Shown here piece after piece: positions 53,227 through 64,000 of a stretch of 64,000 nt of DNA; positions within the stretch are counted from its first letter, which is position 1, and the number at the start of each line of letters is the position of its first letter. Location: the NCBI RefSeq assembly GCF_963678635.1, contig NC_087069.1, positions 5,499,472 to 5,563,471 on the forward strand, in the 5' to 3' direction. The notes under the pieces were generated by a model. It saw nothing but the letters and a program-made list of their open reading frames with translations, was not told the origin of the DNA and did no database searches. Position numbers and translations under genes: made by a program. The stretch comes from Symsagittifera roscoffensis (taxonomy: Eukaryota; Xenacoelomorpha; Acoela; Convolutidae).

Positions 53227-55290
53227 CACAATCAAAAAACTTGGTTTTCCAACGGCCAAAAAAAAAAGTTTCGGATTGAGCTAGGTTTTCCGTGCGAAAT
53301 CAAATAGAATGAAAATAAATCAAATTTGTTTATTTTCAAGCTGAAAAATTGTTCGGTAAGAGTGCTGTGCTTGCGAGAATTAAGTGTTAAAAAACTTTGA
53401 TCTTCTCAATTTTTCTTTGCCCATTTTATTATTTTTTTTAATCAACGACCAACGTTTTTTCTTAAAGTGAGACTAACAACAAAACTTAAAACGGAACTCC
53501 AAAGAATCTTTTATGAAGCCGTGGGCTTTTTTGTTTCCCCCCACTTGCCAATTTTATAAATAAATTTTTGTTTACGTTGTCCGATTGTCATGAAAATTGA
53601 CGTGCAAACTAATTAGGTCAAAACATATTTGGTCTTAACGAAACCGTGACCAGCGCAACGTGAATTTTTATAATTCCAACAGGAATGTTCTCTCATTTTT
53701 TGTCACTTACAAAAACAAAAAAAAAACAGACCACCGACTGATCGAGTTTTTTTCGCTTTCGAAAAACGCAAAACTTATATTTTGGATAAAAATCAGACCT
53801 TGAGACAATGAAATTTTCAAAACTGAACTTAAAAAAGAGCTATGCAAAATGATGCGCTTTTTCGGAGAATTTTGCTTTTGCCTTATTTCTAGAGCACAAT
53901 TGAAAAAACTTCAGTTTAAAAATTGCCGACAAAAGGGCAACGCAAAATTTCAAAAAAATTTGGAGAGTTGCGAAAATTTTGGACAGACAGATTTAATTAA
54001 AATGGGCAATCTGCCAATTTTGAGCAATTTTTGCAAGCAAAATTGATTTTTTAGGTAACCTTGAGTCGAATTTTTTTGTCTGAAAAACTAGTTTTTGCAA
54101 GTAAAAATTGCCTGATAAAGCTCATATGCTCTTTTCAATTCTTTTAGTCTGTCCGAACGTTTTGCTACTAATTATATCTATTTAAGTTTATTTTGAAGGG
54201 CAAAATTATTTCAGAAATTTAATACTTTAACCGTTCAATTTGTTGAAAGCATATAGTTTAATAATTTTTCACAATTGTTTTTTCTACTTGTCAAATCACG
54301 TGATAAAAATTAACAATAAACACATATTTGAATGTTTTATTTTGCTTACGACTGTATATAGCTCACGATACATCTGTACATTGTTCTCACCAAACTCAGT
54401 GAGAAAGTTGTCCTTGTTTACATATATAAGCCGCCAATTTGAGTTTCAAACCAATGCGACTGAAATTGCTTACTATTTTTGTTTTAAGTCTGACAACTTA
54501 TCATCGTCAGCACTTTATTCCGATGTAGGAGGACTTTTACTAAAATGTGTTTTTTTTTCGACGTCAACTTTGTTGAACAATCAATGCCATTTCGGTTCGG
54601 ATGACGTATGATCTTCAACAAGGTACTGTGAGTGTTTTAGTTTTAAATAACAGAAACTTTATATATAATTTTAACAAAAATAACAAAAAATTTTTATAGT
54701 TTTTTTTCGAAATAAATCTATACTATAATGTTTTGGTTCGCAATATCCAGTCATTTTTATTCTAAATTATCAATTTTTTTTTACAATTGAAGAATAGTTT
54801 TTTTCTGTGATTTTTGTTTTGTTTAATGTTGGTGTTTTTGGTTGATATTGAAGCACAAGGTCTGTCCTTGGATGATTTCTGAGGAAGTTTTATCATTTAA
54901 AAGTACGTCTGCGGTCAATTTGCTCAAAAATTTATGTGAATATGCAACAGACTTTAGATTTCAGAAGATTTTGAGAAAAATAACAGTTCTTAATTTGATT
55001 GTAGTTAACATTACGATTTAGATTTTGTTGTGAATTTTGATATTTGTTCGGAAAGAAAGAATGAGTTTTTTGTAAGGTACAAACTGATATGTTCAAAACT
55101 TTTAACTTCCTAAATGAAAGCAAGTATCATTCTGGCCTGATATGAGACAATAGTAACGTAAAATAGTGTGCAACGTTTTTTTTTTTATTGAAAAAAGTTG
55201 GAAGTTTTCATAAAAGTTCAAATATTTCTAACAAAATATTTAAGTATTAGATAGTAGAATGCTGGAATGTTTCAACTTTTTTTTGAAATT
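53227..55290. repeat. Repeat family D, right-hand tandem unit 2
   Basis: Starts with the same ACAATCAAAAAACTTGGTTT. It has about 735 bp (53296-54031) with no counterpart in unit 1 and lacks about 530 bp of unit 1. The remaining parts are highly similar to unit 1. Confidence 0.85.
53966..54180. mobile_element. Tc1/mariner-type MITE, about 215 bp
   Basis: Left end GAGTTGCGAAAATTTTGGAC followed by AGACAGATTTAATT; right end TTTTAGTCTGTCCGAACGTT followed by TTGCTACTAATTATA. Inverted ends of the same family as 32030-32222 and 35162-35668. The right half is also found at 51540-51665. Confidence 0.75.
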
Positions 55291-56444
55291 CCTTGTGTTC
55301 TGATACTGTTGGATTTTTAATTTTCAAACAATACTTTCATAAATTCGTACTGAGATTTTTATTCCAAATCTAAAAGGTTATATTTACTTTCAAAGTTTTG
55401 ATGCTTAATTGCCAACCAGATGGTGTTTGTTTGATGCATTCCACATTGATCCTGACTGTGTAATTTTTAAGCTTTCTTTTCTCTTTGTGCTTTGTAAATA
55501 GTGTGTTTGTTGCCCTCTTCAATCATTATTAATAATTTGTTAACAATTGTAGACACAAACAAGGAATAATTGATCGCCTATAGCAGTTTTTTGAGATGCT
55601 TTTCAGAAGTCATAGCAATTGTCTAAGTTGTAGATTTTTTTCACTGACTACATCAACGTTCACAATTATGAAGATAGATGGAATTTGAAAGTCTAATCCA
55701 TAGCTTGCCTCAATTCATTTTAATAGTTTTCTGCGGGTACAAAAAAAACTTTCTAGCCGACTTAAAGTAGGTCTGATAATAAAAGTCGTTCGATGCACAA
55801 ATATTTTAAACACACAGTTCATCGGTTTCTCGAGACATTGAGTCACTTTTTATTTTTTTTTTGACTTTTTGCATAGTTTAACCTAAGTTTTACAGTACCT
55901 CGCAAAGATTGTGTTTAATAGGTAAAATGGAAAATCGTACACTCATCGATTCCTCATCGTATTGCGTGGGAAAATCAAAAGCAAGTATTTTTACCTGAAA
56001 GTTTATTTTTCTTACTTCGTACATAATGAAGTCTTTTCTATATCTCGAAACTATTCAAATGGTTTGTTTTTCTATCATAGAACATAATTAACTTGACTCT
56101 GTATCTGATTTTATTTGGATGCAGCTCCGAAGGCTCCATAAAACTATGATATCTGCAGGAAATGCACGTTTTGGTTTCTACAATTGCTTCCTTCGCTTCA
56201 TTTTTTCTTCAATGTAAAAATATCTTATAGCCCTTAAGAGATAGCGGGTCGTTTACAATTATAGTCTAAATATTTTTTGACCAATAAAAAAATTCAACCA
56301 AAGTTACAGCTTCTATTTTAAATATTGTTTTTCATTTAAGTACAATAAATTGTACAAAAAATTATGTTGCTGACACTTGTTTTTTTTTACGAAAAAAAAT
56401 GTTTTCTCTTCAGTTTTTTTTCATTCAGAATTCTTGTTCTTTTA
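55291..56444. other. Intergenic, no gene recognised
   Basis: AT-rich unique sequence without a supported frame. Confidence 0.4.
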
Positions 56445-56968
56445 TTGTTCCGGCTGTCGTAACGAAAGTAACTGAATCTTTGTGCTCGGGGTGTTTTTTT
56501 TTTCACAAAAATTTCAATTTTTTTCTAGCCATTTTTGACGGATTTTTTCAAATATCATCCAAATAGTTTGTTTTTCTGAGGTTAATTTTGAAAAGATATT
56601 TGACCTCTGATCGTCTTTTTGTAAAATTATGAGGTTTTAAAGATTGCCATCTTGGTTAACTTGGGACGATGGGACGATTAGCGCGCGATATATTTCTTCC
56701 ATCTAAGAACTTCTTCCGTCTGAGATTTTATCCGCCCTAGAACTTTTTCCAAATTGATTGAAGGAAGCTTATTTGCCAAAATGGTTTTGTTATTAGGAGC
56801 GAATTCTATCAGTTGGTAAGATAAATAGCGTGTGGGGTGATGATTTGCAAAAAAAATCTCAAACTTTTCTTTCATTTCATTGCAACACATTCAATTTTTT
56901 TTATGGTACTTCTGCTCCACAAAACAGTCGGAACATTCAGGTCTTTGCCCTGATACAAGCAGTCTTGT
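56445..56968 (+). repeat. Interspersed repeat family S, copy 3
   Basis: Starts TGTTCCGGCTGTCGTAACG with AAAGTAACTGAATCTTTGTG and ends TGCCCTGATACAAGCAGTCT. It contains GCGCGATATATTTC. Similar throughout to 38985-39492. Confidence 0.8.
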
Positions 56969-57659
56969 TTTTTTAATCAACAGTGTTTGAAATTTTGTTG
57001 CGACAAAACAACATTGTTCAAACTCTTTTGAAGTTTTTAGAAAGTTCTGATTAACTGTTAAACGTACACTCTCTCATTGCCTTTTAACTTCAATAGCTTA
57101 AAAATCACTACCAAGTTCTCTTCTTTTTAGAAAAAAACTATTCGTTGAATTTGAACATTTTCCATGAGTTTGAGAAGTAAGAAGGTCAATTTGAATCCAA
57201 AACTTAACGCCGAAGGTTCAACGGCTGAAAATTTTCACAAAAAGGTTACTAATTACTACCATATTGAAGACTTAAGATTACGGCAACACAGAGAATTCGG
57301 ACCAGCAAAATTGGTGGTAGCTTTCTGTAATTTCCAAAGCTGACTGGAAATAAGGAAAAACTGATTGCGTAACCATAAAGTGCCTAAAGGTATTTAACTG
57401 TAAATTGCGTCTAGAAGATGCGTCTAGAAATTGCTTGTCTTGTAAGTTGCGTCTAGAGGTTGATACTAACTTGGTGCTCAACCATTGAAAAAGCTGGCTT
57501 GTGCTCAATCGTTATTCTGAGCCCTGGTTCAAATTTTGGAAATTAGGTTTTGTTTTGATAATATCTTCACTTTTTAGGTTGCCAAAATTTCTGTTCACAG
57601 TTTTTGAAAAGCAATCTTTGAAAAAAAATGAGTTCAAATTTGTATTTCAAGAAAAGAAC
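56969..57659. other. Intergenic, no gene recognised
   Basis: A small direct repeat of GCGTCTAGA words occurs at 57409-57455. Nothing coding. Confidence 0.4.
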
Positions 57660-58115
57660 GGTAACGGAATATATTTGTTATAAGTAATGGAATTTTTGTG
57701 CTCGGGTTGGGTTTTTCTTTGACAAATTTCTACCTTTTAACTAGCCATTTTTGTTGGAAATTAAAAGTTGTTTCAAAAAGTATTGTTGTCCTGAGCTTAA
57801 ATTTGAAAAAAAAACATTCCAACTGTGTTTTTTTTGTAAAGTTATGGAGGTTGAAATATTGCCATTTTGGTCAATTCGGGACAAATTGAGCGCAACTTAT
57901 TTCGCTCTATTAACGAGTAAGCGGAGGTTTAACCCGTCTTAGAAATCGTTCAAAATTGGTTAAAGGAAGCTTGTTTGACATAACTGTTTTGTTGCTACCA
58001 GCGAACTCTATCACTTTGTACTTTATATTGCGTGTGGGGGTTGATTTTCACAAAAAAAATCTCAAATTGAAAAAAAATTCTAATTTGTTTTAATTTTTTT
58101 AAACGTTTTTACTGC
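57660..58115 (+). repeat. Interspersed repeat family S, copy 4
   Basis: Starts near GGTAACGGAATATATTTG / AATGGAATTTTTGTGCTCGG. It includes TTTCGCTCTATTAACGAGTA and TACTTTATATTGCGTGTGGG and ends near TTACTGCTCCATCC. It lacks the GAGCAGTCTTG end. Confidence 0.75.
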
Positions 58116-58329
58116 TCCATCCTATATATTAAATGAAAGTCGGAATGCGCTATGGACACAATGTTTAACTTAGCGCAATGTTTTAATTTTGTTTTTGAAA
58201 TTTCCTTAGGCTCAACGTTTAAAAAAAGTCCAAGAAATTTTCTAGAGCTTCGAAACATTCTAAAGTCCGGAGAATTCTGGCGTTTTTTTTTTTAGAAAAA
58301 AGTCTTCAGACGAGATGAATTTGTTTCAA

Positions 58330-59400
58330 TTTTAAGGCTAGACAGTACTTTCGTCCAAAATTTGGCTTTTAAAGATTTATTCTATAGTCAAACGATTTAT
58401 CAAAGACAGCAACAAGCCAATTTTGCAAGCCAATTCGCGCAATGAAAAAAGTTGAAATATTTTAAAGTTTCATCTAGCGACAAGCTAGCAAACGAAGATT
58501 ATTTTTTTGCGAAACAATTCCGTCTTTGAAAAATTTGAAATGTTTTGAAGTTTCATTGCTCATAACGCTTGCATAGAAAAGCTGCCTTTTTTGCGAACTA
58601 ATTCGCTTTCTGAAATAACTTGCGTTGTTTCAGTTTTTCATCGCTTGAGTAGCTCGCTTGTCTTTAATTTTTCGCAAACGAATTTGGTCTGTGAAATAAA
58701 GTGACATGTTTCAAAGTTTCAATGCTCAAGAAATCTGCATAGAAAAATTTCAACTTTTTGCGAACAAACTTGCTTTGTGAAATAATTTGAAAAGCTTACA
58801 TGGTTCATCACTTGAATAGCTTGCTGATGAAAAACTTTAATTTTTCTCGAATCGATTCGGTATGTGAATTAGTTTGAATTATTTCAAAATTTGATTGCTT
58901 AAAAGCTTGCTTTGAAAAAACATGAAAACTTCGCAAACTAATTCGGTCTGTAAAATTTGTTGAAATATTTTAAACTTTCTTTGCTGAAAAAGCTTCATAG
59001 GAATTCGTTTCACGAAATCGCTTCATAGAATAGCTTGCATAGAACAAATTTTTTGCGCAATAGGCGGCTCTGTGTATTGGCTTGCGACATTTTAACCTTT
59101 CGTCGCTTGAATAGTTTGCTAAGAAAAGTCGCGAACTGATTTGCTCTATGAAAAATCTTGCTTAGTAAGAAATAACTTGTTGCAAAACGATTCGATTTAT
59201 AAAACATTTTGAGGTAACTCAACATTTCATCGCTCGAAAAGCTTGCAAAACAAAAGTAGGTTTTTTCATAAACTGATTCGCTCTATCAGTAATTGAAATT
59301 TCTCAAATTTGTTTCCTTGATTAGCTTGCAAGCAAAATTTATGTGTCCGCGAAACAATTCAGTCTCCGGAAAGACTTGAGTTTTTTGAATCTTTGCACAT
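58330..59400. repeat. Degenerate satellite, about 80-bp unit, about 12 copies
   Basis: A theme GCGAA(A/C)(C/T)AATTCG(G/C)TCTGTGAAAT...TTTCATCGCTTGAATAGCTTGC recurs at roughly 74-86-bp spacing (for example about 58519, 58593, 58673, 58759, 58845 and 58931). Strongly diverged. Frames across it are not genes. Confidence 0.75.
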
Positions 59401-60126
59401 AAACAAAACTCAATTGAAAATGAGCGTAGTAAGAACTACTCGGGATTATTTAAATAAGAAAATCTACGCAAAACTCTCAGAGGTAAAACTGAACAGTTGT
59501 TTGTTTTCATTAAGAACAAAAACAAACTGTGTCGAGGATCTTATATATAGTACATGACAAGCGTGTTTTTTTTTGTAAACCCGAATTTTGCCAAACAGCT
59601 TGTTGAGATGTCAGCGGCGCTTTCCTTATCGACGAAAAACGCCATAAGTTAGTCTCCGTTTCCCCACCTCCAATCCCTCACAATTTTGAGCCATTTCACT
59701 GTTAGAGTTCTGCGTCTCTTCTTATTTAGGCCAAAGTCTCTTATTTAGGCCAAATCTCGATGAAGTTAATTGGTAGCCACTTACCTTTGCATTGATCATG
59801 TCAGTTGTAGCCATCTGAAATATTTTTGAGTTTAATACTTTTAGTTCAAATCTTCATCAAAATTGATTGTTTTGGGGTATCTGACCTGGCTGCTCGTAAA
59901 AACACGATTAAAACTTCTGCCGTCACTTCAATCTGTTTTCCGAACTACGCCTTTTCAAACGATGTCATATCATTCACACTATTTGAATATATTGTACGAG
60001 ACTGCATCGGATAACTATATTTTTCCAGTTGACCAATATTTGAGTTTAGTTCTACGTTATAGATGATTTATAATTTTTGATTTGGAAAAAATACAAAATC
60101 ATTGATTCTATTGTTGACCGTAACGC
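59401..60126. other. Intergenic, no gene recognised
   Basis: Includes a short CTCTTATTTAGGCCAAA duplication near 59720-59755. No supported gene. Confidence 0.4.
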
Positions 60127-60682
60127 TGCGAGACTAGCGCCCATCCTCCACTTGAACAGTTCGATTTGCCCTGGTTCCAAATTGATCTGAATGCATCTAC
60201 GCGTATCAGACGATACTGATAGAATCTCACGTGAGTTCTTGCAGTTTTCAAGTGATTATCAAACACAATTTTATTTCAAACAAAGTCACCAACTTCTTTT
60301 CGATAAATTAAACGATAGTTAGAGTGTCGACTCCATGACTAGATGTTTGAATAGTATTCAACAAAATCAGCTGTCACACCATTTTTTTTATAAAATAACT
60401 CCGATAAAATTTTAATGGTGGAGTTTTTTGCGTTTCCTGGAAGCTGGAAAAGTAAGGTCCGACTAATGGTCCTAATGTTTTTGGATTACAAAATTAAACA
60501 AATTTCTTGCAAGATTCTCATATCCAAAATTAGGGGGAGATCTTAAGTACTTCCAAGGATCCAATCAAAGACCTGGTGGGTCAACTGCTGTCACCTGATG
60601 AACTTGGTTGACCCAAGAGTCATTCTCAGAATCAATGATAAAGAGTTGCCGAATCTCGTTTTCAAATTCCCATGGAGTGCAG
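60127..60682 (+). pseudogene. Acid ceramidase pseudogene fragment (exons 1-2)
   Basis: 60127-60209 matches the 3' half of exon 1 (CETSAHPPLEQF, LPWFQIDLNAST), but the signal-peptide half is missing and the GT donor is replaced by AC. 60534-60682 matches exon 2 (KDPIKDLVGQLLS, then after a frame change NLVDPRVILRIND and ELPNLVFKFP), with a GT donor retained at 60683. At 149 bp it is shorter than the intact 156-bp exon. The nucleophile exon is not found to the right within the window. It is a dead, diverged paralogue on the strand opposite to the main gene. Confidence 0.8.
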
Positions 60683-61600
60683 GTAGGTTTTGCCTTAAAA
60701 TCATGTTTTGAACAGAATGATGCACAAGAGATATAAACAAAAAACTTCATAATCTAAAATGTCATTGAGTAGAACTTAGTTTTGATTATCAATTTAAGGA
60801 GTATCACAAAAATCTCTTTTCCGTTACGGTTCGAATACTCTTTTGTATTACTTGAAATATTGAGAACTTTTCTGGTTCGTGTTGTATGTACAGAAGCTTC
60901 ATGGAGTATACCAGTTCAACAAACAATTCAAAATACTTTGTCTAGTTAAACCTTTTCAAGGGTTTGAGATAACAGTTTTTCGACGTTTTCACCTCAAAGA
61001 TTTACCAACTCCTATTTGCTGTAATATGATATTTTCTATAAAAAATGGGGCTTGAAAATTGAGTGAGATGTGAAAAATGAATGAATGGATTTTTTAAAAC
61101 TCTAACAAGCGTTTTCTACTCTACACTTTGACTAGTAGCCATTTCAGAAGTGAAACACTGAAATAGTTGTGTGAAAGAGGAACCAAGATGATATTTTGTA
61201 GTGAAGCCAAAAATCAGGTAAATTTCAAACATTGATAATAAGATTATGTCCGCATAGTTACTTATTTTGAATACAGGTCAAACTTTGATACAGTGGGCAG
61301 CTTGAGTTGAACACGATAGGACAAAAAGGTCCTTTCCAGGACGAACTTTTTTTGTATTTGCCATTAATTTTCAAGAAGAAAAGCATTTGCTTTTTATTTG
61401 AATGATTTTTTGACAAACTTAATTTTTTAAAATTCCATTTTAATGTTCCTGATTAAAACTTTCAAACAAGAAAAATTTGAATCAAAATCCGACAAATAGT
61501 GAATTTAAAAAGTTGAAGGGAGTCAAGGTCTTGTGTCTATGAAACTTTCGGCGCTCGAATTTATCATGTTTTAAGACCCTCTACACTGATGTATAAGAAT
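60683..61600. other. Intergenic, no gene recognised
   Basis: AT-rich. Further ceramidase exons were looked for here and not seen. Confidence 0.4.
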
Positions 61601-61654
61601 CTAAGTGTTCGAAATACCTGAATTCACGTTGAACCTATGGTGAAACCCAAAAAA

Positions 61655-62115
61655 TTTTTCAAAAAAATTAAGGTTTTCCAGAGAAGAAAAATAATAAAAG
61701 AAAAATAACATAAAAGAAAAAAAAATAACATAAAAGAAAATGAATTTTCAGAAAAACTAAGGTTTTCAGGGTTAAAAAAACATAAAAGAAATAACACATC
61801 AAATATTGAAAACAATTACAGTATAAATTAAATTAGGGATACAATGTTTTCACCAATATTAAGACACCTTTTTGTGCATATATTAGAGAAAACACTTAAA
61901 ATTTACACAAAGTCTAAATGCTTCATCATTTTTTTGGTTCTTGTCAAAAAGAAACCGAATTTTTTTTCGAATCTAATCAAAAAAAGTGGAACACTTTTAG
62001 TTTTTTGTCGAAAAAAAGTGAAACACTTTTAGCATTTTGTCAAAAAATTTGAAACACTTTTCACACTTTGTAGAAAAATTGTGAAACACTTTTAGCATTC
62101 GAAAAAAAAAATGAA
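61655..62115. repeat. Low-complexity and short tandem repeats
   Basis: 61680-61800: AAAATAACATAAAAGAAA units. 61985-62105: about four copies of GTGAAACACTTTTAGCATTT-type units of about 40 bp. Confidence 0.75.
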
Positions 62116-64000
62116 TCATTTTTCGCAATTAGTTGAAAAAACTGAAAAATGCCTTGCAATTTGACAAAAAAAAACTTTATTTGCGGCTTTCTGAAAGTCG
62201 ATAAAAAAGACATTTTGTTAATGAAATTGATAAAAAATTTCTCAATTTCATTGAATATATGGGACTTTTTTCTTTTCTCTGATACTTTTGGTAATTTTGT
62301 AAACATTTGAGTGAAAATAGATAAATTATCAAACAGTTTTTAATTTTTACTTGGAAAAATGTAATGACCGCTATTTACAAATCCATAACCACCAATGAAA
62401 CAGTCAATTACTTTTAAAAAACCAGGTTCATATTTTGAGTTTTGTATTTAAGGAACTCGTTCCAGAAACGCTGAATCAATAGTTTGTGTTGAAGCCATCT
62501 TCTGATTAGAGCATAGACAAAAACCTTTGTATTTTTCGCGCATCAGTCTTTTCTTTGCACTTTTTGGCAATAATGAAACAACATTCGAAGAGAATCTTTA
62601 TTTGTCCAGAGTGTAAAAGCAATCAATAACTTGATATGTGAAATGTTGTTTACCCAATTGTGAAATTTGATCAAAATATGAACCAATCAGAAGTATCTGG
62701 AATATTCAATTTACCAAAGAACAGTAGGAATTGTGAGAAGAGACACAATAATCTTGGGTTACTATATTTTTTTCTGTAATTTTCACTGGAAACAAAATGA
62801 ACGTCGACTTTTCACAGTGATCTGAAAGAAAGCTTGGAAGAGCTTGACGCATAGCAGAAGCCATCTGGAAAAATGGGTTTTGCTCAGATTTATGGATTTA
62901 TATAGGGGCACTAACACCTGCACAATTTCCATATACGGAAATTTTTACGAACTTTCCATATCTGGTACTACTTTCATGTATGGAAATCATCACGACTCAT
63001 ACTGTTTGCTTTCTTTTTCATTCAATGTCAAAATCATTTTTCTCAGTTCTCATCTGATCGGTTTGCTCTTTTTTCGAAAAGTACTCAAGAAAAGACACTA
63101 GACCCAATTACATTGAAATTTCCGAAAATCAAACAAAAGTTTATAGATTTCCTTGGTCCCAAAAGTCATACAAGGTGAAAAAAATTGAGACCTGCTTCCA
63201 ACGATTAAAGAAAAATGATTTGTGCAACTCAAAAGAAACAGCAAATCTATCTTGGTGAAAAAGAAAGAAAATCAGTTTCGGCAATTAGAAATACTGTTAT
63301 TCACGATGCTGAAATACTTGGATCCGTTCCTGTTTTGAATTTTACATGGATCAAGTTTTGAATTTTACATGGAAAAATTCAACCATGGATCAGGAGCTTG
63401 CCATCTGCAACAAACTGTCTGACATAGCAACTTACAAAAGAAAATAAATTTGTGTAACGATCACGAAGAACAATATTAACAAACATTCCTACGTTCAGAT
63501 TCAGCTCTTCACTGTAAAGAGAATGAGGCACTGAAACAAGTTGTCTTTGTCAAAAATACTTTGAAAGAAGTCAAAGGTTCATCCACTATTTTGAAAAAAA
63601 CTTTATGTTTTTGAGAACTGTGATGTACAGTGTTATGTGTTATTTTTGTTTTGTAATTTTGTGAAATTTAAATATTTTTTTTAAATTTAGTATTCGAATT
63701 GAACAGTATGAGGTGGATTTTTGGTTTTTTCAAGAATTTTAATCTTAAAACTTCATAATATTTTGGGAAATTTTCATATTGCTCTTAAAAAAATCCCAAA
63801 AAACTTCGCTAATTATAATGGATCACAAACTTAACGAAACTTGTAGAATTTGGTTGTAGACTCACAAATATCTGAAAATGAGTGAACTCTGCATAATGGT
63901 AGAAGAAAAACTTTCATAGGATACCGATCCGATACTAATAAAAAAAGGTCATATAGATTATCGAAGAAATGGAAATCACTTGAACAAAAATCAATCTTTA
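62116..64000. other. Intergenic, no gene recognised
   Basis: Contains TTCCATATACGGAAA / TGTATGGAAATCATC words near 62925-62990 and a 26-bp duplication of TTTTGAATTTTACATGGA at about 63330-63376. No supported gene. Confidence 0.4.

Overview
This window is AT-rich nuclear DNA from an intron-containing animal, probably an invertebrate. Three things point that way. A multi-exon acid-ceramidase gene with canonical GT-AG introns lies on the minus strand. Two B-box (TRIM-like) genes are present, a family typical of animals. The rest is dense with eukaryotic mobile elements: TIR elements, Tc1/mariner, a Helitron and decayed Polinton-like viral modules. The species cannot be named from the sequence. 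There are no bacterial-type operons, rRNA genes, credible tRNA genes or CRISPR arrays.

Layout, left to right. 0-1 kb: a 478-bp tandem repeat carrying a 65-codon frame twice. 1.3-2.26 kb: a TIR element (family M). 2.47-3.99 kb: a frameshifted B-box pseudogene on the minus strand. 6.05-7.44 kb: a tandem duplication of about 700 bp. 8.7-9.3 kb: remnant of a viral FtsK/HerA-type packaging ATPase. 10.28-16.95 and 16.97-22.9 kb: two head-to-tail copies of a decayed Polinton/adintovirus-like morphogenesis module in the order penton-like minor capsid protein, small basic pX/pVI-like protein (copy A only), major capsid protein, adenain-type protease. Every reading frame in it is broken. 24.5-25.9 kb: interspersed repeat S with a second family-M element inserted in it. 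26.56-28.26 kb: the second B-box gene, nearly intact apart from one in-frame stop close to its start.

30.4-31.9 kb is an inverted, older copy of a repeat (family D) that recurs as a tandem pair at 51.5-55.3 kb. 31.9-35.7 kb is a nest of Tc1/mariner-type pieces and a Helitron-like element with an array of about 167-bp repeats. 37.95-39.68 and 45.84-47.03 kb are inverted-repeat arms, each holding exon 1 of acid ceramidase. Between them lie ceramidase exons 2-5 (minus strand) and a 200-N assembly gap. 46.9-49.95 kb is a GTCGC-rich minisatellite complex with a 1.3-kb duplication. 58.3-59.4 kb is a degenerate satellite of about 80 bp. 60.1-60.7 kb is a plus-strand acid-ceramidase pseudogene fragment. 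The remainder to 64 kb holds short low-complexity repeats and no recognised gene.

Two gene groups deserve attention. The ceramidase locus has one long partial gene, an inverted exon-1 copy and a distant pseudogene. The viral module encodes only virion-assembly functions; no polymerase or integrase is recognisable here. The viral copies look like genomic fossils. The ceramidase gene and the second B-box gene each carry a single visible defect (a one-base frameshift in exon 5; an early stop), so assembly error or recent loss are both possible.
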